Origin: Stutzerimonas urumqiensis
GTDB lineage: Bacteria; Pseudomonadota; Gammaproteobacteria; Pseudomonadales; Pseudomonadaceae
NCBI RefSeq assembly: GCF_003640395.1
Contig: NZ_RBZQ01000003.1
Location: 372,001-436,000, forward strand
Direction of reading: 5' to 3'
Length of the DNA stretch: 64,000 nt
Below the pieces are notes generated by a model. The model saw nothing but the letters and a program-made list of their open reading frames with translations, did not search any database and was not told the origin of the DNA. Of this stretch, positions 1-10,238 are shown piece after piece. Each line of letters begins with the position of its first letter. Within the stretch, counting starts at the first letter, position 1. The position numbers and the translations under genes were made by a program.

Positions 1-858
1 CGCGAGCTGGACGGCGGAGGTCGGGTGATGCATGTCGTTGCGGACGTCGGCGAGCGAGCGGCGGTCGAGCGCGTGGCACAGCAGACGATCGAGCGCTTCG
101 GCGGCTTCGACACCTGGATCAACAACGCCGGCGCGTCCGTATGGGGCCGGCTCGATCAGGTGCCCGACGAGGATCATTACCGCGTCATGCAGACCAATTT
201 CTGGGGCACGCACTACGGCTCTACCGTCGCCCTCGCGCACCTGCGGCAGCGCGGCGGCGCGATCCTCAACGTCGGCAGCGTCGAGTCGGAGACTGCGCTG
301 CCCTTCCATGCAAGCTACAGCGCCAGCAAGCATGCGGTGAAAGCGCTGACCGACGTGCTGCGGGTCGAAGTGCAGCAGGCCGGGCTGCCGGTTTCGGTCT
401 CGCTGATCAGGCCATCCGGGACGGACACCCTGTTCCTCGATCACTCAAAGAACTACCTCGACAGCGCCCCCAGCCTGCCGCCGCCGGTCTACGCGCCGGA
501 GGTGGTCGCCCGGGCGATCCTGCATGCAGCCGAACACCCGCAGCGGGACGTATACATCGGCAACGCGAACCTGTTGACCCGCGCCACGCAGCTCTTTCCA
601 CACCTGATGGACTGGGCACGCCGCACGGTGCTCTACCAGTCGCTGCAGAGCGGCCGGCCCGACGACAACCGGGAAGGCTCGCTGCACAGCGCGAACGTCG
701 GCGCGGGCGGGTCCGGCCGGGCGAGCGGGCAGTACCCCGGTCTGGTTCTCAGCCGCAGCCTCTACACCAAGGCGGCGCAACACCCGGTCGCAACCACCGC
801 CGCCGTGGTGCTGGGCGCGATGACGGTGCTGTCGTTGCTCGCGCGCAAACGATCCTGA
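1..858 (+). CDS. SDR family oxidoreductase, 5' end cut by window edge
   Basis: This is a short-chain dehydrogenase/reductase, an NAD(P)-dependent oxidoreductase of unknown substrate. The frame is open from base 1. The visible protein has the NNAG motif that follows the Rossmann core, a GSVES segment carrying the catalytic Ser, and the active-site YSASK (Tyr-x3-Lys). The N-terminal TGxxxGxG cofactor motif lies upstream of the window, so the GTG/ATG codons at 25-30 are internal rather than starts. The C-terminus is longer than a minimal SDR: after a Gly/Ser-rich linker it ends in a hydrophobic helix (about 20 residues, from TTAAVVLG) and a basic RKRS tail, which suggests membrane anchoring. The neighbour downstream is a YjdF-like membrane protein. 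The family is clear; the substrate is not. Confidence 0.85.
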   Translation, partial: RELDGGGRVMHVVADVGERAAVERVAQQTIERFGGFDTWINNAGASVWGRLDQVPDEDHYRVMQTNFWGTHYGSTVALAHLRQRGGAILNVGSVESETALPFHASYSASKHAVKALTDVLRVEVQQAGLPVSVSLIRPSGTDTLFLDHSKNYLDSAPSLPPPVYAPEVVARAILHAAEHPQRDVYIGNANLLTRATQLFPHLMDWARRTVLYQSLQSGRPDDNREGSLHSANVGAGGSGRASGQYPGLVLSRSLYTKAAQHPVATTAAVVLGAMTVLSLLARKRS

Positions 859-903
859 ACCGGCGCCGCCCGCCGGCCTCCTCCGCTCTAACCGGAGCCC
901 TCC

Positions 904-1578
904 ATGCGTCACCGCACCTTGCTCGAACGCTCGCTGATCGCGCTGCTCTGCCTGGCCATCGCCCTGTCCGCCATCTCACCGCACGACCGCCTGACCTGGG
1001 TGCTGGAGATCACCCCGGCGCTGATCCTCCTGCCGCTGCTGGTTGCCACGCATGACCGCTTTCCCTTGTCCAGCCTGCTGTATGTGCTGATCACCCTGCA
1101 TGGCCTGGGCCTGATCGTCGGCGCCTACTACAGCTTCGCCCGCGTGCCGCTCGGGTTCTGGATACAGGACTGGCTCGAACTCAGCCGCAACCCCTACGAC
1201 CGGCTCGGGCATTTCATGCAGGGGCTGACACCGACGCTGCTGGCGCGGGAAATTCTCATCCGCCTGCGCCTGATCAACGGACCGCGCATGCTCGCCTTTC
1301 TCTGCGCCTGCGTGGCGATGGCGGCGAGCGCCGTCTACGAGCTGATCGAATGGTGGGCCGCCCTCGCCCTCGGGCAAGGCGCCGAGCAATTCCTCGGCAT
1401 GCAGGGCGATGAATGGGACACGCAGGCCGACATGTTCTGCGCCCTGCTCGGCGCGATCACCGCCCTGACGCTGTTCGCCCCCGTGCACGACCGCAGCCTG
1501 AAACGCTTCCAGCCAGCGAGCGCCGGACAGCCGACGCGGCCCGCAGCGCCCGGCCAGGTTTCGCACCGCTGCGATTGA
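904..1578 (+). CDS. YjdF-type (DUF2238) inner-membrane protein
   Basis: A 224-residue polytopic membrane protein with about six hydrophobic segments. It carries the blocks I associate with the YjdF/DUF2238 family: YDRLGHFMQG near residue 100 and YELIEWWAALALGQGAEQFL near 145, followed by GDEWDTQADM. Conserved His, Glu and Asp sit at membrane borders, but the function is unknown. A GGAGCCCTCC stretch just before the ATG supports the start. The gene is 45 bp downstream of the SDR and in the same direction, so the two may be co-transcribed. The 240 bp after it, up to the next gene, show nothing I can name. Confidence 0.85.
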   Translation: MRHRTLLERSLIALLCLAIALSAISPHDRLTWVLEITPALILLPLLVATHDRFPLSSLLYVLITLHGLGLIVGAYYSFARVPLGFWIQDWLELSRNPYDRLGHFMQGLTPTLLAREILIRLRLINGPRMLAFLCACVAMAASAVYELIEWWAALALGQGAEQFLGMQGDEWDTQADMFCALLGAITALTLFAPVHDRSLKRFQPASAGQPTRPAAPGQVSHRCD

Positions 1579-1821
1579 TCGTGTGGCGGCGTGCACCGGC
1601 CATTCGACGACGGAAAGCCAGCGGCTATCGCCCTGCACCTTGGCTCGTCTGCACGGTCTACCCGACACACGACAGGCGCCCGCATTCGACTTCAGGGACG
1701 CCAATAGCCGTCGTACGGCCACCCACGCCAAGGCCTGTACCCTGGGCGTCCCGCGCTGCCGCCGGGTGCGACGCGCCCTGCCGCCGCACGGCCGCCACCT
1801 TTCAAAGCCGCGGAGACACGC

Positions 1822-2355
1822 ATGAGCTTCAACACCGAAACCCAACCCGGCGTCTGCCAGCAACCCGACGCCGTCACCCAGCAGTACGTGTTCAACCACA
1901 CCATGCTGCGCGTGAAGGACCCCGAGCGCTCGCTGGACTTCTACACCCGCGTACTCGGCATGCGCCTGCTGCGTCGCCTCGATTTCGAAGAAGGCCGCTT
2001 CTCGCTCTACTTCCTCGCCATGACCGCCGGCGAACAGGTGCCGGACGACGTGGCCGAACGGCAGCGCTACACCTTCGGCCGGCAATCCGTGCTCGAACTG
2101 ACCCACAACTGGGGCACCGAAAAGGACGACAGCCAGTACCACAACGGCAACGCCGACCCACGCGGCTTCGGCCATATCTGCTTCGCCGTGCCGGACGTCA
2201 TCGCCGCCTGCGAGCGTTTCGAATCACTCGGCGTGCCCTTCGTCAAACGCCTCGACAAAGGCATGAAGAACGTCGCCTTCATCAGCGACCCGGACGGCTA
2301 CTGGATCGAAATCGTCCAGCCCGGCCTGAACGGCGAGATGGGCCGCTCCGCCTGA
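1822..2355 (+). CDS. gloA: Lactoylglutathione lyase (glyoxalase I)
   Basis: Glyoxalase I converts the methylglyoxal-glutathione hemithioacetal to S-lactoylglutathione in the cytoplasm. The 177-residue protein is full length for the longer, proteobacterial/eukaryotic-like form and has two VOC half-domains. Recognisable blocks are [19 protein letters not shown] with the first metal His, LELTHNWG with a Glu ligand, [11 protein letters not shown] with the second His, and [11 protein letters not shown] with the last Glu. A CGGAGACACGC ribosome-binding site precedes the ATG. Its detoxification role is independent of its neighbours; an EthD-like gene follows after 56 bp. Confidence 0.95.
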   Translation: MSFNTETQPGVCQQPDAVTQQYVFNHTMLRVKDPERSLDFYTRVLGMRLLRRLDFEEGRFSLYFLAMTAGEQVPDDVAERQRYTFGRQSVLELTHNWGTEKDDSQYHNGNADPRGFGHICFAVPDVIAACERFESLGVPFVKRLDKGMKNVAFISDPDGYWIEIVQPGLNGEMGRSA

Positions 2356-2411
2356 GCTACGCTCTGCGCAGGCGCCCAAGCCTGCACCCCCACCCTCAAG
2401 GAATCGCCCCG

Positions 2412-2747
2412 ATGATCAAAGTCAGCGTCATGTACCCCAACACGCCCGGCGCCCGCTTCGATCACGACTACTACCGCGACCGCCACATGCCGCTCGTCCA
2501 GGCCCGCCTGGACGCGGCGTGCCTGTACTATACCGTCGACAAGGGCCTCTCCGGCCCAACCCCCGAAGACCGCGCACCCTACGTCGCCCTGTGCCACATC
2601 CACTGCGAATCGCTGGCCGCCTTCCAATCAGCCTTCGGCCCCCACGCCGAAGAAATCGGCGCCGACATCGCCAACTACACCGACCTGACACCTATCGTGC
2701 AGATCAGCGAAGTGGTGGTTGGGGAGCCATCCGCCTCGGCAGTTTGA
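2412..2747 (+). CDS. EthD-family protein (dimeric alpha+beta barrel)
   Basis: A 111-residue protein of the EthD family, small ferredoxin-like-fold proteins that dimerise. The original member is needed for ethyl tert-butyl ether degradation, but most members have no known reaction. The family signature is present: IKVSVMYPN at the start, FDHDYYRDRHMPLV with the conserved His, and a C-terminal YTDLTPIVQISEV. The start is set by CAAGGAATCGCCCCG directly before the ATG. It lies behind gloA and may be transcribed with it. Family call secure, function unknown. Confidence 0.85.
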   Translation: MIKVSVMYPNTPGARFDHDYYRDRHMPLVQARLDAACLYYTVDKGLSGPTPEDRAPYVALCHIHCESLAAFQSAFGPHAEEIGADIANYTDLTPIVQISEVVVGEPSASAV

Positions 2748-2812
2748 ATCGACGCATCGAACTGGATGGCCCGATGCAAGATTGATTGCAATACGTCGGC
2801 CAATCACCGTGC

Positions 2813-3634
2813 TTAAGACGCTGCATCAGAGGGGTTATCGATCCTCTCGCCAAAGAACAGGACATGGGTGCCTCCTTCACGAATGGCGTCGGCTTCGCTC
2901 GCCACCCACCTCAGCGCTAACTCCAGCGCTTGGAACGAGTCGACCCCACAGACTTGCCGCTCTCGCCTGGATGCGCCTTCGGTGACGCGTACAGGGCAAC
3001 GCCAGTCGAAGCCGGCGACGGTCGGCACATCCCGAACCGGGGAACCCACCTCGAACAACAGTGGTGTAGTTGTATCGCCCTGCACCAATTGCAACTCACG
3101 GGACGCAACGACCGAAGTAAATCTTGAGGGAATAAGTGGAAGATCGCTCATAGACTGGCTTATAGAAGGCTGAGCGCCATAGCGCTGGGCAAGATCATCC
3201 ACCAAACCATATAAGTCTTCCACCAACCAACTAGGCCCATCATTCATATTGCAATTCATTTGAGCGATCAGCTCTAATTCGCGAGCACGATGCTGTTCTT
3301 TAGAGCAATTTTCCAGCGGGTAGTGAGAAACCTTCCACCCTTTTAGAACTGCAGCAGCAAGTACTAAATGAACAAATCGAAACCGCACATTGCGAGCTGA
3401 TTGCGGCACGCCATTCCGTTTTTTAGCCGGCCGCTTGGGCCGGCCTGTGAGGGCCTTCTCCACATTGTGCCAATACGCATTCATTCGGCCCGGTGCCGAA
3501 GCCTTCCCTACATACCTAAACTCTGCCCACTCAGACTTAACCTCAATGTAATAGAGATAGTGCCGCGACAGATCAACGTTGTAAGGATTACTCCATCTGA
3601 GCAACTTAGTCATCAGCAGGCGTCCTCGCAACAT
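2813..3634 (-). CDS. Orphan protein with GIY-YIG-like nuclease domain and unknown C-terminal domain
   Basis: A 273-residue protein that I recognise only in part. Residues about 25-130 look like a GIY-YIG nuclease: YLYYIEV at 26-32 stands in for GIY, FRYVGKA at 39-45 for YIG, an Arg follows at 50, and RELELIAQMN at 118-127 gives the candidate catalytic Glu with downstream Asn. Residues about 205-250 (DWRCPVRV, then GVDSFQALELAL) resemble a small domain seen in other bacterial proteins, possibly DUF6968 by memory. The gene and the DNA up to about 3,780 are visibly AT-richer than the surroundings and use codons such as AAA, ATA and TTA freely, which suggests horizontal acquisition. An alternative ATG lies at 3613. 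Neither start has a convincing ribosome-binding site. Confidence 0.6.
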   Translation of the reverse strand: MLRGRLLMTKLLRWSNPYNVDLSRHYLYYIEVKSEWAEFRYVGKASAPGRMNAYWHNVEKALTGRPKRPAKKRNGVPQSARNVRFRFVHLVLAAAVLKGWKVSHYPLENCSKEQHRARELELIAQMNCNMNDGPSWLVEDLYGLVDDLAQRYGAQPSISQSMSDLPLIPSRFTSVVASRELQLVQGDTTTPLLFEVGSPVRDVPTVAGFDWRCPVRVTEGASRRERQVCGVDSFQALELALRWVASEADAIREGGTHVLFFGERIDNPSDAAS

Positions 3635-4059
3635 TTAACAGATATGAACTACGGCAGCTTCCGGAAGCATAAAATTTCAAAAATTATGCGAAGCCTTTTT
3701 AGGGGAATGTCCAAGGCGCCACTATGACCGCAATCATTACAAGCAAAATTACCCGATCAGGTTCAGCTTAGAAAGTATTCCATCCGCACCAAGCGCGTCT
3801 ATGCGGGCGGATACCGGTTCCTGAAGAATCGACAGCTTTCGAGATTGTCGCTGAAGGCTGAAGCCCGTCTCAGCGATCAGGCAAACGGCCGAAATGTTGA
3901 ATAACGGGGCCGAGGCGCCGTGGGGCTAAGAGACCAGGCCCATCGACAGCAGGAACCCGGCGCCTCCGAATGCCGCGGCGGTGCGGCCGCGGTCGGGGGG
4001 CTGGCGATCGGCGGTGGGTTGCCGATCGCCAGCGGGCCGGCTTGGTGGCGGCGTGCCGG
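3635..4059. other. Intergenic region, AT-rich then GC-rich, no gene found
   Basis: This spacer separates the orphan GIY-YIG-like gene from the end of the glp operon. The left 130 bp are AT-rich, with a short inverted repeat (GCATAA ... TTATGC) near 3,668-3,690, and probably hold the promoter of the leftward gene. Bases 3,780-4,000 contain no open frame with coding character, no tRNA and no att-like repeat that I could see. A strong hairpin at 4,001-4,032 is listed separately. Confidence 0.5.
4001..4032 (-). terminator. Perfect 12-bp hairpin at the end of the glp operon
   Basis: CTGGCGATCGGC and its exact reverse complement are separated by 8 nt, 28 bp past the glpV stop codon. Read on the minus strand no U-run follows the stem, so this is a terminator-like or 3'-stabilising hairpin rather than a textbook intrinsic terminator. 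Confidence 0.5.
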
Positions 4060-5799
4060 TCAGTCCACCTGTTCCCAGGATTTGATCAGCTCGTCATAGC
4101 TGACGGTCTGGCCCTGGGGTTTTTCGTTGGCGAGCTTGGGCTTCGGCGAGCCGGGCTGGTCGAGCCAGTACTGCGGGTCACGCGGCTCGTTCATCTTCGG
4201 TCCGCACTCGGAGTCGGCCTGGGCCCGTTCGAGGCGCGCGAGCATGTTGTCCTGCGCTTCGGCGAGGCCGTCGAGGGCTTCCTGCGGGGTCTTGTCGCCG
4301 CTGGCGGCTTCGGCGATGTACTGCCACCACAGCTGCGCCAGGCGCGGGTAGTCGGGCACGTTGGTGCCGGTCGGCGACCACTGCACACGGGCCGGGCTGC
4401 GGTAGAACTCGACCAGCCCGCCGAGCTTGGGCGCGATCTCGGTCATGGCGTCGGACTCGATGTCAGACTCGCGGATCGGGGTCAGGCCGACCAGCGTCTT
4501 CTTCAGCGACACCGTCTTGCTGGTGACGAACTGCGCGTACAGCCAGGCGGCCAGGCGGCGTTCTTCCGGGGTCGACTTGAGGAAGGTCCAGGAGCCGGCG
4601 TCCTGGTAGCCGAGCTTCATGCCCTCTTCCCAGTACGGGCCCTTGGGCGAGGGCGCCATGCGCCATTTGGGCGTGCCGTCTTCGTTGACCACCGGCAGGC
4701 CGGGCTTGGTCATGTCGGCGGTGAAGGCGGTGTACCAGAAGATCTGCTGGGCGATGTTGCCCTGCGCCGGGACCGGGCCGGCCTCGGAGAAGGTCATGCC
4801 CTGGGCTTCCGGCGGCGCGTACTGGCGCAGCCAGTCGACGTACTTCTGGGTGGCGTAGACCGCCGGCGGCGCGTTGGTGGCGCCGCCGCGCGACATGCTC
4901 GAGCCGACCGGCCGGCAGTTCTCCACGCGAATGCCCCACTCGTCCACCGGCAGGCCGTTGGGCAGGCCCTTGTCGCCGCCGCCGGCCATCGAGAACCAGG
5001 CGTCGGTGAAGCGCCAGCCGAGCGACGGGTCCTTCTTGCCGTAATCCATGTGGCCGTAGACGCGCTGGCCGTCGATTTCCTTGACGTGCTCGGTGAAGAA
5101 CTCGGCGATGTCCTCGTAGGCGGACCAGTTCACCGGCACGCCCAGCTCGTAACCGTAGAGGTCCTTGAACTGCTTCTTCAGCTCCGGCCGCTCGAACCAG
5201 TCGGCGCGGAACCAGTAGAGGTTGGCGAACTGCTGGTCGGGCAGCTGGTAGATCTTGCCGTCCGGGCCGGTGGTGAAGGAGATGCCGATGAAATCGTCGA
5301 GGTCCAGCGTCGGCGAGGTGGCGGCCTTGCCCTCGTTCTCGATCATGTCGCTGATCGCCACCGCCTTGCCGTAGCGGAAGTGTGTGCCGATCAGGTCGGA
5401 GTCGTTGATGTAGCCGTCGTAGATGTTCTTGCCCGACTGCATCTGGGTCTGCAGCTTCTCGACCACGTCGCCTTCCTGCATCAGGTCGTGACGCAGCTTG
5501 ATGCCGGTGATCTCGCTGAAGGCCTTGGCCAGCACCTTGGACTCGTATTCGTGGGTGGTGATGGTCTCGGACGCGACGTTGATTTCCATGCCGCGATAGG
5601 GCTCGGCGGCCTTGATGAACCATTTGAGTTCGTCCATCTGCTGCTCGGGCGTGAGCGTGGACGGGTTGAACTCCGACTCGATCCATTTCTTCGCCGCGTC
5701 TTCGTAGGCGTCGGCCCAGGCCGCGCCGGACAGACCCGACAACGCCAGCAGGGCAAGCAACGCCACGCCATGTCGGTTCTTGTTGTTGTTCTCGAACAT
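4060..5799 (-). CDS. glpV: Glycerol-type ABC transporter, periplasmic substrate-binding protein
   Basis: A periplasmic solute-binding protein (family 1) that would deliver substrate to the GlpP/GlpQ permease. At 579 residues it is much longer than typical sugar-binding proteins, which fits GlpV of the Rhizobium leguminosarum glycerol importer. A signal peptide is evident (RHGVALLALLALSGLSGAAWA, about residues 9-29). A late block, SPTGTNVPDYPRLAQLWWQY, is the kind of C-terminal extension expected of this family. The ATG at 5799 is chosen because AAAGGAGGTGTCT precedes it; a longer in-frame extension upstream lacks support. It is the last gene of glpSTPQUV. The substrate is inferred from the operon make-up, not from binding residues. 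Confidence 0.88.
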   Translation of the reverse strand: MFENNNKNRHGVALLALLALSGLSGAAWADAYEDAAKKWIESEFNPSTLTPEQQMDELKWFIKAAEPYRGMEINVASETITTHEYESKVLAKAFSEITGIKLRHDLMQEGDVVEKLQTQMQSGKNIYDGYINDSDLIGTHFRYGKAVAISDMIENEGKAATSPTLDLDDFIGISFTTGPDGKIYQLPDQQFANLYWFRADWFERPELKKQFKDLYGYELGVPVNWSAYEDIAEFFTEHVKEIDGQRVYGHMDYGKKDPSLGWRFTDAWFSMAGGGDKGLPNGLPVDEWGIRVENCRPVGSSMSRGGATNAPPAVYATQKYVDWLRQYAPPEAQGMTFSEAGPVPAQGNIAQQIFWYTAFTADMTKPGLPVVNEDGTPKWRMAPSPKGPYWEEGMKLGYQDAGSWTFLKSTPEERRLAAWLYAQFVTSKTVSLKKTLVGLTPIRESDIESDAMTEIAPKLGGLVEFYRSPARVQWSPTGTNVPDYPRLAQLWWQYIAEAASGDKTPQEALDGLAEAQDNMLARLERAQADSECGPKMNEPRDPQYWLDQPGSPKPKLANEKPQGQTVSYDELIKSWEQVD

Positions 5800-5840
5800 A
5801 GACACCTCCTTTGGGTTTTGGGGTCGGGGTGGCACGCGGC

Positions 5841-6113
5841 TCAGCCCCAGCGCATCACTGCAAACAGCCACACGGCGGACAGCGCAGTCGCTATCCAGAT
5901 GCTCCAGTCGGTCAGGCCTATCACCATCAGGTGCCAGTAGGCGCTGCCCAGAAGTCCGATGAACAGCCGGTCGCCGCGGGTGGTGGCGATCGGCAGGAAG
6001 CCACGCCGTGGCGCGCTCGGCGAGCGCAGCTCCCAGACGGTCATGGCGATCAGCATGAGGGCGATGACGGCGAAGAAGATCGCGGTCGGTTGGGTCCAGG
6101 CCATCCAGTTCAT
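5841..6113 (-). CDS. glpU: Small membrane protein of glycerol-type ABC system (DUF2160)
   Basis: A 90-residue protein with two to three hydrophobic helices (FFAVIALMLIAMTVW near residue 13, HLMVIGLTDWSIWIATAL near 61) separated by a basic cytoplasmic-type loop, SPSAPRRG. It matches the DUF2160/GlpU class found only inside glpSTPQUV operons. Its role is unknown; it could be an accessory subunit of the permease. It sits 10 bp after glpQ and 41 bp before glpV, the expected position. The tight spacing implies one transcript. Confidence 0.85.
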   Translation of the reverse strand: MNWMAWTQPTAIFFAVIALMLIAMTVWELRSPSAPRRGFLPIATTRGDRLFIGLLGSAYWHLMVIGLTDWSIWIATALSAVWLFAVMRWG

Positions 6114-6123
6114 GTCGGTCTCC

Positions 6124-6924
<801 letters not shown>

Positions 6925-6931
6925 GACGGCC

Positions 6932-7791
<860 letters not shown>

Positions 7792-7795
<4 letters not shown>

Positions 7796-8889
7796 GCGTG
7801 GCCCTCCACCAGGAGATCGTCGGCATAGAGCAGCGTCCACTGCGAGGGGAACGCCACGTAGGCATGTTGCTCGGGCACCCGCTGCTCCTCGGACAGGCGC
7901 GCCTTGAACAGCGTGCCGTCCAGGCGGAACGTCAGGATCTTGTAGGTGCCGAGGTCCGCCGCGTGCACCACCTCGACCGGCATCGCCCCGGCGCTCGGCT
8001 CATCGCTGACGTGCACGAATTCCGGCCGGATGCCCAGTTGCAGGCGCTTGCCGGCCAGCGCGGGGAGCGTCGCCGCCATGCCGTTGGGCAGCGGCAGGCG
8101 GGTGGCGCCGAAGCGCACGGCGTCGCCGTCGGGCTGCACGTCCACCAGGTTCATCCCCGGGCTGCCGATGAAGAAGCCGACGAAGGTGTGCCGGGGCCGC
8201 TCGAACAGCTCGCGCGGCGTGCCGAACTGGACGATCTGCCCGCCGTACATCACCGCGATCTTGTCGGCGAAGGTCGAGGCCTCCAGCTGATCGTGGGTGA
8301 CGTACACCATGGTGATGTTGAACTGCTCGTGAATCTGCTTGAGCTTGCGCCGCAGCTTCCATTTCAGGTGCGGGTCGATCACCGTCAACGGCTCGTCGAA
8401 GAGGATCGCCGAGACGTCGTCGCGCACCAGCCCGCGGCCCATCGAGACCTTCTGCTTCTCGTCGGCCGTGAGGTTGCGCGCCTTCTTGTCCAGCAGCGGC
8501 TGCAGCTCCAGCACCTCGGCGATCTCGCGCACCTTGCTCGTGACCTTCGTCTCCGGCAGGCCCTGGTTGCGCAGCGGAAAGGCCAGGTTGTCGAACACCG
8601 TCATGGTGTCGTAGACGACCGGGAACTGGAAAACCTGAGCGATGTTGCGCTGCTCGGGGCTCAGGTCGTTGACCGCGCGACCGTCGAACTGCACCTCCCC
8701 CTCGGACGGGCTGAGCAGCCCGGAAATGATGTTCAGCAGGGTCGACTTGCCGCAGCCGGACGGGCCGAGCAGCGCGTAGGCACCGCCCTGCTCCCAGACG
8801 TGGTCCATCGAACGGATGGCGTAGTCCTCGGCGCCGCGCGGCGTGCGGCTGTAGCTGTGCGCCAGTCGATGCAGGCGGATTTCGGCCAT
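7792..8889 (-). CDS. glpT: Glycerol-type ABC transporter ATPase with atypical signature motif
   Basis: A 365-residue MalK-like ATPase with a C-terminal TOBE/OB regulatory domain (from about residue 280). Walker A is GPSGCGKST (42-50), Walker B is AILFDE (161-166) and the switch His is in YVTHDQ (about 199). The ABC signature LSGGQ is replaced by LTADEKQKV (about 140-148). The partner GlpS keeps LSGGQ but lacks the switch His, so the two defects fall in the same composite ATP site (see findings). The start at 8889 lies 10 bp after the glpS stop. It is unrelated to the enteric glycerol-3-phosphate antiporter GlpT. Confidence 0.88.
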
Positions 8890-8899
8890 GCTCGCGCCC

Positions 8900-9982
8900 T
8901 CAGTAGCGGCGGCTCGGCGCCTGGGCGAGACGGCCCTGGGCATCGAACGCGAAAAGTTTGTGGGTCGGGATGTACACGCGGATCGGCGAGTCCACCGGGT
9001 AGTCGTGCACGCCCTGCAGGTGCAACACGAGGCTGAAGCGACCGTTGCGCACGTGCAGGAAGGTTTCCGATCCGCTGATCTCGGCCAGCTCGACCACGCC
9101 CGAGACTTCGAGGTCGTCATCGTTGGACGGCACCAGGCCGATGTGGCTCGGGCGCACGCCGAAGCGGTAGGCGCCTTCGCCGAGGCCGGCGAGGTCGGCG
9201 TTGAGCGCGAAGTGCAGGTCGTCCTCGAGCGCCACCTCGCCGTCGGCGATGCGGCCATCGATCAGGTTGATCGGCGGCTCGGAGAACAGCTCGGCCGCCA
9301 GCACCTGCTGCGGTCGCTGGTAGACCTCGGTGGTCGGGCCGCTCTGGATCACCCGGCCTTCGTGCAGGATGGTCGCGGTGCCGCCCAGGGCCAGCGCCTC
9401 GTTGGGCTCGGTGGTGGCGTAGATGGCGATGGTGCGGCGCGTCTTGAACAGCTCGCGCATTTCCTGGCGCAGCTCTTCGCGCAGCTTGTAGTCGAGGTTC
9501 ACCAGAGGCTCGTCGAACAGCACGAGGTCGGCGTCCTTGACCAGCGCGCGAGCCATCGCGGTGCGCTGCTGCTGGCCGCCCGACAGCTCCAGCGGGTAGC
9601 GCCCGAGGAAGCCCTCGATGTGCAGCATCTCGGCCGTCTCGCGCACCTTGCGCTCGATCTCGCCCTTGGCGACGCCGGCCTGGCGCAGCGGCGAGGCGAT
9701 GTTGTCGAACACCGTCAGCGTCGGGTAGTTGATGAACTGCTGGTAGACCATCGACACGTTGCGCTTGCGGACCGGCACGCCGGTGACGTCGACGCCGTTC
9801 ATCAAGAGCCGCCCGCGGGTGGGCTTGTCGAGGCCGGCCATCAGCCGCATCAAAGACGTCTTGCCGGACAGGGTCCGGCCGATGAGCACATTGAACGAAC
9901 CCGGCTCGAAGGTCAGGCAGGCATCGTCGATGTAGACCTCGTTATCGACGACCCTGGAGACATGTTCCAGCGTGAGCGACAT
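8900..9982 (-). CDS. glpS: Glycerol-type ABC transporter ATPase lacking the switch histidine
   Basis: A 360-residue ATPase, first gene of glpSTPQUV. Walker A is the unusual GRTLSGKTS (35-43), the signature LSGGQQQR is intact (133-140), and Walker B is LVLFDE (153-158). The H-loop reads YATTEPNEA (about 188-196), where Thr replaces the catalytic His. It should form a heterodimer with GlpT. A GAAGGATGCGTC ribosome-binding site precedes the ATG. A -24/-12 promoter lies 35-50 bp upstream, so transcription probably depends on the divergent AcoR-like activator. By homology the operon imports glycerol; a related small polyol is possible. Confidence 0.88.
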   Translation of the reverse strand: MSLTLEHVSRVVDNEVYIDDACLTFEPGSFNVLIGRTLSGKTSLMRLMAGLDKPTRGRLLMNGVDVTGVPVRKRNVSMVYQQFINYPTLTVFDNIASPLRQAGVAKGEIERKVRETAEMLHIEGFLGRYPLELSGGQQQRTAMARALVKDADLVLFDEPLVNLDYKLREELRQEMRELFKTRRTIAIYATTEPNEALALGGTATILHEGRVIQSGPTTEVYQRPQQVLAAELFSEPPINLIDGRIADGEVALEDDLHFALNADLAGLGEGAYRFGVRPSHIGLVPSNDDDLEVSGVVELAEISGSETFLHVRNGRFSLVLHLQGVHDYPVDSPIRVYIPTHKLFAFDAQGRLAQAPSRRY

Positions 9983-10016
9983 GACGCATCCTTCTCGTTG
10001 TTATGCCGCTCGACAA

Positions 10017-10032
10017 TGCGCGAAACGTGCCA
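10017..10032 (-). promoter_or_regulatory. Sigma-54 (-24/-12) promoter for glpSTPQUV
   Basis: Read on the minus strand the site is TGGCACGTTTCGCGCA. The essential GG and GC doublets have the required 10-bp spacing, and the -24 element is perfect; the -12 element GCGCA differs from TTGCA. The predicted transcription start is near 10,006, about 24 nt before the glpS ATG. A divergent sigma-54-dependent activator gene makes this functionally coherent. Confidence 0.75.
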
Positions 10033-10118
10033 GCCGCCTGGCTTCTCGCTAAGCGACTGTTCTGGCTTTGGTTTTTCGAGAGGTGCGGTCTTCAGCCCGC
10101 CTGACCGACCATCGGAAA

Positions 10119-10166
10119 TGAACAGGTGTGAACACAACTGAACGTTGACATTGAACAGGACTGAAC
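10119..10166. promoter_or_regulatory. Five TGAAC repeats, candidate upstream activating sequence
   Basis: TGAAC occurs at 10119, 10129, 10139, 10152 and 10162. Four copies continue as TGAACA or TGAACG. The steps are 10, 10, 13 and 10 bp, so most copies face the same side of the helix. The cluster lies about 110-160 bp upstream of the predicted glpS transcription start, the usual place for enhancer-binding-protein sites, and 73-120 bp upstream of the activator gene itself. Confidence 0.6.
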
Positions 10167-10238
10167 AAGACTGTCTAAGCCCGGCACGCCTCGACGCGAC
10201 CGCAGAACAAGAACAAGACACGCATACGGAAGGCACCC

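Noticed and set aside
2775-2790. TGCAA-N6-TTGCA inverted repeat after the EthD-like gene
   Set aside because: The stem is only 5 bp, no U-run follows and it is not near a promoter; too weak to call a terminator or operator.
3635-3960. Integration (att) site or prophage remnant next to the GIY-YIG-like gene
   Set aside because: No tRNA, integrase, transposase or flanking direct repeat was found; only the base composition suggests transfer.
3926-4056. Minus-strand fragment ending in a hydrophobic stretch (TAAAFGGAGFLLSMGLVS)
   Set aside because: It looks like the end of a membrane protein, but there is no start codon after the preceding stop, it begins inside glpV in another frame, and the 5' part is a Pro/Arg repeat produced by the hairpin at 4,001-4,032.
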